36,704 nucleotides of DNA from Achromobacter sp. ASV32 (GCF_016428805.1 NZ_JAELTJ010000053.1:1-36704), one strand, 5' to 3'. Positions 8,041 through 16,845 are shown, counted from the first letter of the stretch. The notes: generated by a model not told the origin, from the letters alone. A program made the numbers and translations.

Positions 8041-8995
8041 CAAGATCATCGATGTCGCCGCCGGCCTGATCCTGCGCCCGGACGGCATGCTGCTGCTGGG
8101 CCAGCGCCCCGAAGGCAAGCCCTGGTCGGGCTGGTGGGAGCTGCCCGGCGGCAAGCTGGAACCCGGCGAAACCGTCTTGCAGGCCCTGGCGCGCGAGCTG
8201 CAGGAAGAGATCGGCATCCGCGTGACGCAGTCGCGGCCGTGGGTGACCTACGTGCACGTCTACCCCCACACCACGGTGCGCCTGGCGTTCTGCCATGTCA
8301 CCGCCTGGGAGGGCGAGCCGCGCAGCCTGGAAAACCAGCGCCTGGAATGGGTCGACCCGGCCAACGCCGCGGCGGTGGGCGATCTGCTGCCGGCCACGCT
8401 GCCGCCGCTGCGCTGGCTGCAACTGCCCACGGCGTACGGCATCACGTCGATCGGGTCGCGGGCCGGCCTGCCGGCGTTCCTGGACCGGCTGGATGCGGCG
8501 CTGGCGCGCGGCGTCAAGCTGGTGCAACTGCGCGAGCCTCACTGGCCCGACGGCGCGGCCTCGGCCTCGCTGCACGAGGCGTTGCGGCAGATCCTCAAGC
8601 GCTGCCGCGCCGCCGGCGCGCGGGTGTTGGTCAACAGCGCCCACCCGGCCGCCTGGTGGCGCGAGGCCGACGGCGTGCATCTGCGCAGCGCCGATGCCGC
8701 GCGCCTGACCGCCCGCCCCGAGCTGCCGGCCGGCGCGCTGGTCGGCGTGTCCGCCCACGACAATGCACAGGTGGTGCATGCGCGCGAACTGGGCGCCGAC
8801 TTTGCCGTGCTCGGTCCGGTGCTGGATACCCCCAGCCACCCCGGCGCGCAGGTGCTGGGCTGGGAAGGCTTTGTCCAAGGCAACCGCGACGCCGGCATTC
8901 CGGTATTCGCGCTGGGCGGGCAATCCGCCCAGACCGTATCGCAGGCCCTGCGCCACGGCGCGCACGGCATCGCCGGGATTCGCGGGCTGATCTGA
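8033..8995 (+). CDS. Nudix hydrolase (MutT-type) fused to a ThiE-like domain
   Basis: 320 aa, two domains. Residues 1-130 are a MutT-type Nudix hydrolase with an intact Nudix box starting at Gly40: [20 protein letters not shown] continuing EIGI (Glu46, Arg54-Glu55, Glu58-Glu59). This type removes pyrophosphate from 8-oxo-dGTP to keep it out of DNA. Residues about 134-320 look like thiamine-phosphate synthase (TIM barrel): [51 protein letters not shown], and C-terminal [12 protein letters not shown]. The fusion is known from many beta- and gammaproteobacteria; the role of the C-terminal domain is not settled, and it is not evidence of thiamine synthesis here. ATG 8033 overlaps the DUF815 gene. 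A strong terminator follows. Confidence 0.93.
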   Translation: MSDKIIDVAAGLILRPDGMLLLGQRPEGKPWSGWWELPGGKLEPGETVLQALARELQEEIGIRVTQSRPWVTYVHVYPHTTVRLAFCHVTAWEGEPRSLENQRLEWVDPANAAAVGDLLPATLPPLRWLQLPTAYGITSIGSRAGLPAFLDRLDAALARGVKLVQLREPHWPDGAASASLHEALRQILKRCRAAGARVLVNSAHPAAWWREADGVHLRSADAARLTARPELPAGALVGVSAHDNAQVVHARELGADFAVLGPVLDTPSHPGAQVLGWEGFVQGNRDAGIPVFALGGQSAQTVSQALRHGAHGIAGIRGLI

Positions 8996-9003
8996 CGTCC
9001 CCT

Positions 9004-9033
9004 GGCCGGCGCTGCCGCGCGCCGGCCCCTTTT
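9004..9033 (+). terminator. Rho-independent terminator after the Nudix fusion gene
   Basis: GGCCGGCGC (9004-9012) pairs perfectly with GCGCCGGCC (9019-9027) around a 6-nt loop, followed by CCTTTT (9028-9033). It begins 8 nt after the stop codon and closes the DUF815-Nudix unit, separating it from the regulon that starts at 9255. Confidence 0.75.
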
Positions 9034-9129
9034 CCGCTGGACCGTGCCTCAGTCCGCAAAGCCCCAGGGCGTGCCGCCGCCCGCCTGACCGCCCAGGCCG
9101 CCGCGCCCGCCCCTAGGGAAACTCCCCCC

Positions 9130-9159
9130 TTGCTGCCCCGGACACGAAGGCAATATCTT
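9130..9159 (+). promoter_or_regulatory. Candidate promoter of the ABC / D-amino acid operon
   Basis: -35 TTGCTG (9130-9135) and -10 TATCTT (9154-9159) with an 18-bp spacer. Transcription would start near 9166, directly at the palindromic operator at 9168-9187, so a bound repressor would block clearance. The leader before ATG 9255 would be about 90 nt. Confidence 0.4.
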
Positions 9160-9167
9160 CATCCCTG

Positions 9168-9187
9168 ATGTGACCATGTAGTCACAT
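9168..9187. promoter_or_regulatory. Operator 1: GTGACCA-TG-TAGTCAC palindrome
   Basis: A 20-bp palindrome, ATGTGACCATGTAGTCACAT, with 8 of 10 pairs matching; the core GTGACCATGTAGTCAC is at 9170-9185. It differs by three bases from the perfect-armed palindrome at 19319-19334 before the Bug gene (two of them in the central dinucleotide). In both places the core begins 9-10 bp downstream of a predicted -10. The TetR protein encoded at 14603 is the obvious candidate to bind, but this is inferred. Confidence 0.6.
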
Positions 9188-9254
9188 TGTCATCGCCCCA
9201 CCGCTTTTGCTGCACCGTTTCTTTGTCGTCGTACCCACAACAAGGAAGTCCAGC

Positions 9255-10706
9255 ATGCCCCTGCCTCCCTTTCCCGATGGCCGTCCCCACCCGGGCCAGG
9301 CATCGCCTGACCGCCCCGGCCTGGACCGCCGCGACTTCCTTCTACGCAGCGCCGCGGGCCTGGCCGGCGCGGCCGGGCTGGCGGCCGGCGGCTGGCCCCT
9401 GCGGGCGCTGGCGCAGCAGGCCACGCCGCTGACCTTCGCCTTCTGGCCCTGGGGCAGCGAAATCGTGCAGCAAGGCGCGGCGCGCTTCACCCAGGAAAGC
9501 GGCGTGCCGGTGAACCTGTCGCCCATCCCCGGCGACTATGCGGCGGTGCTGGAAACCCAGCTGGCGGCCAAGGCGCCGCTGGACCTGTTCTACGCCCAGC
9601 GCGGCCAGGCGTCGCGCTGGTACGCGGCAGGCTGGATCCGGCCGATCGACGACATGCCGGGCCTGGCCGACATCCAGAAGCAGATGTTTCCCGGCATCGT
9701 CGAAGACGCCCGCGCCACCGACGGCCGCTACCTGGGCCTGACCTATTACAACGGCGGCCCCTACGCGCTGTTCCGCAATGAAAAGATGCTGGGCGAGGCC
9801 GGCTTCGGCGGCACCGCCAACGCCGCCGACTACCCGCAGGACTGGGCCACGGTCGAGCAACAGGCGCGCGAGATCAAGCAAAAGGGGCTGGCCGAGCACC
9901 CCATGCTGATGCCCTGGTACAACGCCTGGACCGGGCTGCCGTGGGCGCTGATCGCGCAGTGCTTCGCCGAAGGCGAGCGCTTCGTGGACGGCGAGCTGCG
10001 CGCCACCTTCGGACCCGATACGCCGCTGGTGAAGGTGCTGTCGGACTGGAAACGCTGGTGGGACGACGAGCTGGTGCAGCGCGCCGTGCTGACCTGGTCG
10101 GGCACCGAGACGTCCAGTTCGTGGATGAAGGGCCAGCACGCCTTTCACCTGAACATCGACTACTACAGCTTCAACTACAACGATCCGGCCAAGAGCCAGA
10201 TCGCCGCGTACTCCAGCTACAACCCGGTCGTGCCCGGCGCCACCCACGACACGGTGCTGGTGGGCCACGCGCTGCTGTGCATGTCGACCCGCAAGCGCAG
10301 CGAGGCCGAGCAGGCCGCGCTGTGGGAGCTGGTCAAGTATTTCGGCTACCGCGACCGCGCCGGCCAACTGACCACGCACAAGAACTGGATCGCCAAGGCC
10401 AATCTGGAAGTGCCCTTCCCCGAGCTGTACCGCGACCCGGACAGCCGCGCCGCCATCATGAAATGGATGTACCCAGCCTACAAGGAACAGGTCTACCAAT
10501 GGCTGTTCGAGGGCCGCGAAAAGGCCGTTGCCGCCAACATCCTGAAGGCGCCCTGGTACCAGGAGTGGGACACCGGCATGCACGAGATGATCGCCCAGGA
10601 CATGTTGATCAAGGGCACCCGCACACCGGTGCAGGTGGCCACCGAGCTGCGTGCGCGCTGGGACGGCCTGTACAAGAAGTACGCCAAGATCTTGAAGCGG
10701 AGCTGA
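9255..10706 (+). CDS. Family-1 extracellular solute-binding protein, Tat-exported
   Basis: Periplasmic receptor of a sugar-type (CUT1-like) ABC importer, 483 aa. ATG 9255 has AAGGAAG 6-12 nt upstream; an in-frame ATG at 9207 is less likely. The N-terminus carries a Tat signal: Arg25-Arg26 in DRRDFLLRSAAGLAG, a hydrophobic Ala/Gly stretch, and an ALA cleavage site near residue 53. The mature part has the family pattern LTFAFWPWGSEIVQQGAARF near the start and a domain swap region AFHLNIDYYSFNYN. It is strikingly rich in Trp and Tyr, as expected for stacking on a sugar or another planar ligand. It heads the operon behind operator 1, with 1 nt to the ATPase gene. The ligand is unknown; the downstream D-aminoacylase suggests an acylated D-amino-acid compound. 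Confidence 0.88.
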   Translation: MPLPPFPDGRPHPGQASPDRPGLDRRDFLLRSAAGLAGAAGLAAGGWPLRALAQQATPLTFAFWPWGSEIVQQGAARFTQESGVPVNLSPIPGDYAAVLETQLAAKAPLDLFYAQRGQASRWYAAGWIRPIDDMPGLADIQKQMFPGIVEDARATDGRYLGLTYYNGGPYALFRNEKMLGEAGFGGTANAADYPQDWATVEQQAREIKQKGLAEHPMLMPWYNAWTGLPWALIAQCFAEGERFVDGELRATFGPDTPLVKVLSDWKRWWDDELVQRAVLTWSGTETSSSWMKGQHAFHLNIDYYSFNYNDPAKSQIAAYSSYNPVVPGATHDTVLVGHALLCMSTRKRSEAEQAALWELVKYFGYRDRAGQLTTHKNWIAKANLEVPFPELYRDPDSRAAIMKWMYPAYKEQVYQWLFEGREKAVAANILKAPWYQEWDTGMHEMIAQDMLIKGTRTPVQVATELRARWDGLYKKYAKILKRS

Positions 10707-10707
10707 C

Positions 10708-11829
10708 ATGGCCAGCGTTTCCCTGCAAGGCATCGAAAAGTCCTATACCCGCTTCACGGCGGTGCGCTCGCTGGACCTGGATATCCGCGACGGCGAATTC
10801 GTGGTGCTGCTGGGGCCCTCGGGCTGCGGCAAGACCACCACGCTGAACATGATCGCCGGGTTGGACACGCCCACTGGCGGCCAGATCCGCCTCGACGACC
10901 GGCGGGTCGACCAGGTGCCGCCGCACCGGCGCAACGTGGCCATGGTGTTCCAGAGCATCGCGCTGTATCCGCACATGACCGTGCGCGAGAACATCGGCTT
11001 TCCGTTGCGCATGCAGAAGATGCCGGCGGCCGAAGTGCGCACGCGGGTCGACCGGGCGGCCGCGTTGCTGCGGGTCGAATCGATGCTGGACCGCAAGCCC
11101 TACCAGCTATCCGGCGGCCAGCGCCAGCGCGTGGCGATCGGCCGCGCGGTGGTGCGCAACCCCGACCTGTTCCTGTTCGACGAGCCGCTGTCCAGCCTGG
11201 ACGCCAAGCTGCGCACCGACATGCGGGTCGAGCTCAAACGCCTGCACCGCAGCCTGAACGCGACCTTCATCTACGTGACGCACGACCAGGTCGAAGCCAT
11301 GACACTGGCGGACCGCATCGCCGTGATGTCTGGCGGCAACCTGCTGCAGTTTGCCGACCCCGACACCATCTACCGCCGCCCGGCCAGCATGGAAGTGGCG
11401 GACTTCATCGGCAACCCGGGCATGAACTTCCTGCGCGGCACGCTGCAGGCGCGGGACGGCGCCCCGGCGCTGCACACCGCAGGCGGCATCTATGAACTGC
11501 CGCCCGCGTTGGCGGCCGCCGCCCGCGCGCTGCCGGCCGGCAGCCAGGCCGCCATCGGTATCCGCCCAGAAGCCATGGCGCCCGCGCCGCTGAGCGGCGA
11601 CGGCCTGCTGCTGCAAGGCCAGGTCTGGGCGGTGGAACCCGTGGGCCCGGACCAGTTCATCGACGTCGTCACCGCCGGTGAAGACGGCCCGCGCCTGCGC
11701 GCCCGGCTACCGCCCGAGCGCCGCTACGAGGTCGGCGCCCCCATCGCACTGGCCCTGCCCGCGGCCCATCTGTACCTGTTCGACGCCGCCGGCCTGCGCG
11801 TGCACGGCGGCCAGGAGCCGCGCACATGA
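10708..11829 (+). CDS. ABC transporter ATP-binding protein (UgpC/MalK-type)
   Basis: Cytoplasmic ATPase of the importer, 373 aa. Walker A GPSGCGKTT (residues 36-44), signature LSGGQ (134-138), Walker B LFLFDE (154-159) and the switch His192 in THDQ are all intact. The C-terminal 130 residues form the MOI/TOBE regulatory domain of sugar-type ATPases (IGIRPEAMAP, HLYLFDAAGLRV). It starts 1 nt after the binding-protein stop and overlaps the first permease by 4 nt (ATGA). One ATPase gene serving two permeases implies a homodimer. Confidence 0.95.
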   Translation: MASVSLQGIEKSYTRFTAVRSLDLDIRDGEFVVLLGPSGCGKTTTLNMIAGLDTPTGGQIRLDDRRVDQVPPHRRNVAMVFQSIALYPHMTVRENIGFPLRMQKMPAAEVRTRVDRAAALLRVESMLDRKPYQLSGGQRQRVAIGRAVVRNPDLFLFDEPLSSLDAKLRTDMRVELKRLHRSLNATFIYVTHDQVEAMTLADRIAVMSGGNLLQFADPDTIYRRPASMEVADFIGNPGMNFLRGTLQARDGAPALHTAGGIYELPPALAAAARALPAGSQAAIGIRPEAMAPAPLSGDGLLLQGQVWAVEPVGPDQFIDVVTAGEDGPRLRARLPPERRYEVGAPIALALPAAHLYLFDAAGLRVHGGQEPRT

Positions 11830-12770
11830 GCGCCGCCAGCCTGCCCCGCGCGTCCGCGCCGCGCGCCGCGCGCGGCGGCAAAGAGATGTCGGACCTGCGC
11901 TTTGCGCTGACGGTCATCATCGCCGTGTACGCGCTGAACACACTGATCATCGGCGTGCCCCTGGGCTATTCGTTCTGGCTGAGCCTGCACGACACCAACG
12001 CGATCCTGCGAACGCAGGAATTCGTCGGCGCCGATCTCTACGGCGAAGTGCTGTCCGACCCGGCCGTCACCGACGCCATCTGGCGCAGCCTGGGTTTCGT
12101 GGCGATGTGCGTGGCGGGCTCGTTCGCGGCGGCGCTGGGCATCGCGCTGGTGCTGAACGAAGAGATGCCGCTGCGCGGCCTGGTGCGTGGCCTGGCGTTG
12201 CTGCCCTGGGCGATGTCGCAGGTGGTGACGGCCACGGTGTTCTCGTTCCTCCTGAACCCCAGCTTCGGCGCCTTGACCGGCCTGCTGTCGCCGCTGGGGC
12301 TGGCCGGCCCGGGCACGGTCTGGCTGGGCAGCGACTGGGCGCTGTTCTGGGTGGCACTGGCCTTCGTGTGGCATATCGCGCCGCTGGGCAGCTTCTTCTA
12401 CCTGGCCGCCTTGCAGACCATTCCGCGCGACCTGTACCGCGCGGCACGGGTGGATGGCGCGGGTCCGCTGGCGCGCTTTCGCCACATCACGCTGCCCCAC
12501 CTGAAACACACCACGCTGATCGTGCTGGTGGTGATGACGGTCGAGGCCGTGCGGCAGTTCGACCTGCTGTTCTCGCTGACCCGCGGCGGGCCCGGCACGT
12601 CCACGCAGATCCTGCCGCTGCTGATCTTCCGCTACAACTTCGAGTTCTCGAAGTACGGCCTGGCCTCGGCCGCCGCCTTCCTGTTGACGGTGCTGTCGCT
12701 GCTCCTGGCCACGGCCTATTTCATGCTGATCCGCAAGAAGCGCCCGCAAGGAGCCAGCCATGCGCAGTGA
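11826..12770 (+). CDS. ABC transporter permease, UgpA/MalF-type
   Basis: Inner-membrane permease, 314 aa, about six helices. The first helix is LRFALTVIIAVYALNTLIIG after a basic, Ala-rich cytoplasmic N-terminus. The EAA loop that docks on the ATPase is visible as YRAARVDGAGPLARFRHITL around residues 205-225, followed by the typical PHLKHTTLIVLVVMTVEAVRQFDLLFSLTRGGPGTST. Start codon overlaps the ATPase stop; the C-terminus overlaps the second permease by 11 nt. Confidence 0.93.
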   Translation: MSAASLPRASAPRAARGGKEMSDLRFALTVIIAVYALNTLIIGVPLGYSFWLSLHDTNAILRTQEFVGADLYGEVLSDPAVTDAIWRSLGFVAMCVAGSFAAALGIALVLNEEMPLRGLVRGLALLPWAMSQVVTATVFSFLLNPSFGALTGLLSPLGLAGPGTVWLGSDWALFWVALAFVWHIAPLGSFFYLAALQTIPRDLYRAARVDGAGPLARFRHITLPHLKHTTLIVLVVMTVEAVRQFDLLFSLTRGGPGTSTQILPLLIFRYNFEFSKYGLASAAAFLLTVLSLLLATAYFMLIRKKRPQGASHAQ

Positions 12771-13659
12771 AACCGCAAGAGCGGCCGGCGAGGGCTGGCG
12801 CCCCTGGCTGGTGGGCGCCGGCGTGGCCGGCGTGGCGTTCTGGTGCCTGTTCCCCCTGTACTGGACGCTGAAGGCCTCGTTCATGGACGAGTCCGCCATC
12901 ATCATGGGCGTGGCGCACAATGCCGGCGGCTACACCATCGAGAACTACCTGCGCGTGCTGGGGCTGTCCAGCTCGGACTCGATCTTCGGCGGCCAGACCC
13001 GCGCCATCATGGCCGGGTTCGTCAACAGCGCGCTGGTGGCGTTGCCCGCCGCCGCGGCCGGCACGGCCATCGCCACGCTGGCGGGCTATGTGCTCGGGCG
13101 CTTCGCATTCCCCTTCAAGGGCCCCCTGCTGTACGTGCTGCTGGCCTCGCGCACGCTGCCGCCCATCGCGCTGCTGATTCCGTATTACGTGTTCTTCGCG
13201 GCCATCGGCCTGGCCGGCAGCCTGTTCGGGTTGTGGATCGTCTACCTGACCGCGGTGATTCCGCTGTTGTCATGGGTGCTGATGGGCTACTTCGCCTCGT
13301 TGCCGGTCGAGATCGAACGCGCCGCCAGGATGGACGGCTGCACCCGCTGGCAGATGCTGCGCCACGTGACCCTGCCGATGGCGCTGCCTGGCATCGCGGC
13401 GGCCTTCATCATCGCCTTCCTGGTGGGCTGGAACGACCTGCTGTTCGCCATTGTGCTGACCGGCGGCACCTCGGCGCAGACCCTGTCGGCGGCGCTGCTG
13501 GGCCTGTCGCCGCTGATGCCGGGCTTTCGTGCCGACCTGGGGCTGTTCGCCGCGGCCAGCATGCTGGCCGCCCTGCCGCCGCTGGCGCTGGCCATGCTGT
13601 TCCAGCGCTTCATCACCAACCTGAACATCGTCGACCCCGTGACGAGCAATACGGACTGA
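12760..13659 (+). CDS. ABC transporter permease, UgpE/MalG-type
   Basis: Inner-membrane permease, 299 aa. The EAA loop is ERAARMDGCTRWQMLRHVTL near residues 187-206, followed by PMALPGIAAAFIIAFLVGWNDLLFAIVLT, the usual MalG-type end helices. Upstream GCAAGGAGCCAGCC provides a ribosome site inside the first permease gene. It completes a one-receptor, one-ATPase, two-permease importer. A 27-nt gap follows before the next gene, which is on the same strand, so the operon likely continues. Confidence 0.93.
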   Translation: MRSETARAAGEGWRPWLVGAGVAGVAFWCLFPLYWTLKASFMDESAIIMGVAHNAGGYTIENYLRVLGLSSSDSIFGGQTRAIMAGFVNSALVALPAAAAGTAIATLAGYVLGRFAFPFKGPLLYVLLASRTLPPIALLIPYYVFFAAIGLAGSLFGLWIVYLTAVIPLLSWVLMGYFASLPVEIERAARMDGCTRWQMLRHVTLPMALPGIAAAFIIAFLVGWNDLLFAIVLTGGTSAQTLSAALLGLSPLMPGFRADLGLFAAASMLAALPPLALAMLFQRFITNLNIVDPVTSNTD

Positions 13660-13686
13660 CGCCATGACCCTGCAAAGGCACCCGGC

Positions 13687-14616
13687 ATGACCATCGGCGT
13701 CGCCGCCTCCGGTCCCAACGCGGGCGCGGCCGTGCGCTCGGCCGCCCTGGCCGCCGAGCTGCTGGGCTACGGCGCCATCGGCGGGTTCGCGGTGTTCGCC
13801 GTGCTGGACGAAGACGCCCGCGTGCACCACGCAACGGTCCAACGCGGCGGCGTGACCGCGCTGGACCTGCCGCCGGCCTGGCTGCGGGCAAGCCACGCCG
13901 CGCTGATCGAAAGCGGCCCCGACCGTCCCGAGCCCCTGGTGCAGTTCCTGCCGGGCGCCGACGGGGTCGGGCTGGTGACCGGACACCGGCTGCCCAACCG
14001 CCCCGGCGCCGGCGGCGTGCCATTGAACCAGGCGGTGCTGCGGCGGCTGGCGGCCGGGCAGGCCCCGGCGGACGCGGTGGCCGGCGTCCTGCAGGCCCAT
14101 CCGGAAATCGACGCCGGCCTGATCGCCCTGTCGGCGGACGGTCGATTGGCCTGGGGCAACACGGCGCGGGTCGACCGCCGCCCCGACCGGGGCCAGGCCG
14201 CGCGCGACAATGGCGCCTGCCGGCTGGCGGTGCTGCACAACGCGATCTTCCCCTGCCCGCCGCTGGCCCAGGCCATGGCCGACCTGGCCTGGCAAGACCT
14301 GACGGGCCAGGCCGGCGCCTATCGCGCCCTGAGCCTGCGCGCGCCGGTGGCGATCCAGGCGGCCGGACGCGACCGGATCCTGGTCGACGCCCGGCAGCGC
14401 GTCATCGGCATCGAACAGGCCGATCCCTCGTTTCCGACCGCCCGGCGGCGCGCCAATGCCGTCTACCTGGGCAGCGAAGTCTGGCAAGATGGCAGGCATA
14501 TCGGCCATACCGTCAGCGAACTCGTTGTAGACATGGCCGACGGCCGGGTGTTCGGTCTGCCGGACCCCGCCCGCTCCCTCATCCTCATGAAGGAATCGGC
14601 CCATGTCCCGACGTGA
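13687..14616 (+). CDS. Unknown conserved protein of the D-amino acid operon (possible Ntn-hydrolase-like fold)
   Basis: 309 aa, cytoplasmic, no signal peptide or membrane helix. AAAGG lies about 9 nt before ATG 13687. The start MTIGVAASGPNAGAAVRSAA and the later block DAGLIALSADGRLAWGNTARVD have the Gly-rich, alternating beta look of Ntn-hydrolase-like proteins (compare DUF1028 or isoaspartyl-peptidase families). I believe it matches an annotated DUF seen near amidohydrolases, tentatively DUF6963, but cannot confirm this. There is no clear mature-N-terminal Thr/Ser/Cys nucleophile, so catalysis is unproven. It follows the permeases by 27 nt and overlaps the TetR gene by 14 nt, which makes a role in the same pathway likely: a second hydrolase, a racemase partner or a substrate sensor. 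Confidence 0.8.
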   Translation: MTIGVAASGPNAGAAVRSAALAAELLGYGAIGGFAVFAVLDEDARVHHATVQRGGVTALDLPPAWLRASHAALIESGPDRPEPLVQFLPGADGVGLVTGHRLPNRPGAGGVPLNQAVLRRLAAGQAPADAVAGVLQAHPEIDAGLIALSADGRLAWGNTARVDRRPDRGQAARDNGACRLAVLHNAIFPCPPLAQAMADLAWQDLTGQAGAYRALSLRAPVAIQAAGRDRILVDARQRVIGIEQADPSFPTARRRANAVYLGSEVWQDGRHIGHTVSELVVDMADGRVFGLPDPARSLILMKESAHVPT

Positions 14617-15268
14617 AAACACCGAGCGCCAGATCCTGCAAGCCCTGGAAGACCAGATCAAGGAAACCGGCATGCAGGGCGTGGGCATCAATGCCATCGC
14701 CAAGCGCGCCGGGGTCAGCAAGGAACTCATCTACCGCTATTTCGACGGCATGCCCGGCCTGATGCTGGCCTGGATGCAGGAACAGGACTTCTGGACCCGC
14801 AACCCGGGCCTGCTGGCCGCCGACGAATCCAGCCAGCGCAGCCCCGGCGACCTGGTGCTGTCCATGCTGCGTGCCCAGATCGACGCGCTGGCCGGCAACG
14901 AGTCGCTGCGCGAGGTCCGCCGCTGGGAACTCATCGAACGCAACGAGGTGTCCGCGCCGTTGGCCGAACGCCGCGAACGCGCCGCGCGCGGTTTCATCGA
15001 CCGCGTCGATGGCCTGACCCCCGACATGGACGCGCCCGCCGTCGTCAGCGTGATGCTGGCGGGGGTGCTGTACCTGATGCTGCGCGCCAAGACCGAAAGC
15101 CACTTCCTGGGCGTGCCGCTGCGCACCCCCGAAGGCTGGGACCGCATCAACGGCGCGCTGGAACACCTGGTCAAGCACGGCTTTCCGGACCCGCTCAACA
15201 CCGAATCCCTGGCCACCCTGGAGGCGCGCCGCAAGAAAGCCCGGCCGCCTGTCGATACCGAGACATAG
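14603..15268 (+). CDS. TetR-family transcriptional regulator
   Basis: 221 aa. The DNA-binding domain is at residues about 8-54: ERQILQALEDQIKETGMQGV, then the helix-turn-helix INAIAKRAGVSKELIYRYF and the capping FDGMPGLM. The remainder is the variable all-helical ligand and dimer domain. It lies inside the operon, overlapping the preceding gene by 14 nt and ending 7 nt before the D-aminoacylase gene. It is therefore co-transcribed with the genes it probably controls. The two 16-bp palindromes at 9170 and 19319 have the size of TetR operators and are the likely targets; the inducer would be the imported compound or a D-amino acid. No operator is seen directly before this gene. Confidence 0.92.
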   Translation: MSRRENTERQILQALEDQIKETGMQGVGINAIAKRAGVSKELIYRYFDGMPGLMLAWMQEQDFWTRNPGLLAADESSQRSPGDLVLSMLRAQIDALAGNESLREVRRWELIERNEVSAPLAERRERAARGFIDRVDGLTPDMDAPAVVSVMLAGVLYLMLRAKTESHFLGVPLRTPEGWDRINGALEHLVKHGFPDPLNTESLATLEARRKKARPPVDTET

Positions 15269-15275
15269 ACCCTTC

Positions 15276-16793
15276 ATGCACGCGCACCCCGATCCACAGG
15301 AATACGACCTCATCATCAGCGGCGGCCTGGTCGCCGACGGCCTGGGCGGCCCGGCCCGCCGCGCCGACGTGGCCATCTGCGGCCAGCGCATTGCCGCCGT
15401 CGGCGACGGCGCTGGCTGGACGGCCAAGCACCGCCTGGACGCCGCCGGCAAGGTCGTGGCGCCGGGCTTCATCGACTGCCACACCCACGACGACCGCGCC
15501 CTGCTCGGCTCGCCGCTGATGCGGCCCAAGGTCAGCCAGGGCGTCACCACCGTGGTGACGGGCAATTGCGGCATCAGCCTGGCGCCGGTGCGCGCGCCCG
15601 GCGACGTGGTGCCGCCGCCGCTGAACCTGCTGGCGCAGCACACGGGCGAGCTGTACGCCCGCATGCAGGACTACGCCGCCGCGCTGGACGCCAACCCGGC
15701 CGCCGTCAACAGCCTGGCGCTGGTGGGCCACTCCAGCCTGCGGGTATCGGCGATGGACCGGCTGGACCGCCCCGCCGACAAGAAAGAGATCGCGGTCATG
15801 CGCCATGCGCTGGACCAGGCCATGGCCGCCGGCGCCGCGGGCCTGTCCACCGGCCTGTACTACCCCACCGCCATGCACGCCAGCACCGAAGAGGTCATCG
15901 GCGTGGCCGCGCCGCTGGCCGCCTGGCAGGGCCTGTACACCACCCACCTGCGCGACGAGGCCGACCACGTCTGTGATTCCATGGAAGAAGCCTTCCTGAT
16001 CGGCCGCGCCGCCGACGTGCCGGCCATCCTGTCGCACCACAAGGTCACCGGCAAGCACAACCACGGCCGCACCGCCGAGACGCTGGCGCTGTTCGATCGC
16101 GCGCGCGCCGAGCAACCGCTGGGCATGGACGTCTACCCCTACGCCGCCTCGTCCACCATCCTGGAACCGCGCCGGGTACCGGCCGGCGAAAAAATCATCG
16201 TGACCTGGTCGCAGACGCGGCCCGAGATCCAGGGCGTGGACCTGCGCGAGCTGGCCGCGCGCGAGGGCAAGGACCCGCAGCGCCTGGCCGAAGAGCTGTC
16301 GCCGGGCGGCGCGATCTACTTTTCGATGGATGAAGACGACGTCAAGCGCGTCATCGGCCACCGCCACGTGATGATCGGTTCCGACGGCCTGCCGCATGAC
16401 CAGCGGCCGCACCCCCGGCTATGGGGCGCGTTCTCGCGGGTGCTGGGCCGCTATGTCCGCGAAATGCGGGTGCTGGGCATGGAAGAGGCAATCCGCCGCA
16501 TGACCAGCCTGACCGCGGCCCAGTTCGGCCTGCGCGACCGCGGCGTGCTGCGCGCGGGCTGCTATGCCGACGTGGTGGTGTTCGACCCCGCCGCCGTCGT
16601 CGACATGGCCACCTTTGCCGATCCGCTGCAGCCGTCCGCCGGCATCCAGGCCGTGCTGGTCAACGGCCAACGGGTCGAAGAGAACGGCGTGGCCACCGGC
16701 GCGCGGCCGGGCCGTCTGCTGCGCGGCGACGACCGCGCCGCGCCGGGCTTCGACACGCCATCCTGGGCAGGCGCGGCTACGCCAACCGTCTGA
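15276..16793 (+). CDS. D-aminoacylase (N-acyl-D-amino-acid deacylase)
   Basis: Metal-dependent amidohydrolase, 505 aa, full length for the family. It removes the acyl group from N-acyl-D-amino acids, giving a free D-amino acid and a fatty or acetic acid. Family residues are all present and in register with the Alcaligenes enzyme with small offsets: H69-T-H71 in IDCHTHDD, Cys98 in GNCGISLAP, His224 in YTTHLRDEA, His254 in SHHKVTGKHNHG, and Asp370 in GSDGLPHD. The N- and C-terminal beta-sandwich parts (DLIISGGLVADGLG; GCYADVVVFDPAAV) are complete. No signal peptide, so it acts in the cytoplasm after import. It follows the TetR gene by 7 nt and is followed after 90 nt by a D-amino acid dehydrogenase. 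Acyl and side-chain preference cannot be told. Confidence 0.92.
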   Translation: MHAHPDPQEYDLIISGGLVADGLGGPARRADVAICGQRIAAVGDGAGWTAKHRLDAAGKVVAPGFIDCHTHDDRALLGSPLMRPKVSQGVTTVVTGNCGISLAPVRAPGDVVPPPLNLLAQHTGELYARMQDYAAALDANPAAVNSLALVGHSSLRVSAMDRLDRPADKKEIAVMRHALDQAMAAGAAGLSTGLYYPTAMHASTEEVIGVAAPLAAWQGLYTTHLRDEADHVCDSMEEAFLIGRAADVPAILSHHKVTGKHNHGRTAETLALFDRARAEQPLGMDVYPYAASSTILEPRRVPAGEKIIVTWSQTRPEIQGVDLRELAAREGKDPQRLAEELSPGGAIYFSMDEDDVKRVIGHRHVMIGSDGLPHDQRPHPRLWGAFSRVLGRYVREMRVLGMEEAIRRMTSLTAAQFGLRDRGVLRAGCYADVVVFDPAAVVDMATFADPLQPSAGIQAVLVNGQRVEENGVATGARPGRLLRGDDRAAPGFDTPSWAGAATPTV

Positions 16794-16845
16794 TCCCTCT
16801 CCACTGCGCGGACCGCTACGCGCGGCCGCGCCGTTCCTGTCATCC

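Noticed and set aside
8430..8995. ThiE-like domain as evidence of a thiamine biosynthesis gene
   Set aside because: It is the C-terminal half of a known Nudix fusion family and has no other thi gene or TPP riboswitch nearby.
13664..13689. ATG at 13664 as the start of the unknown protein of the D-amino acid operon
   Set aside because: It is in another frame and meets a stop codon after eight codons; ATG 13687 with AAAGG upstream is the sensible start.
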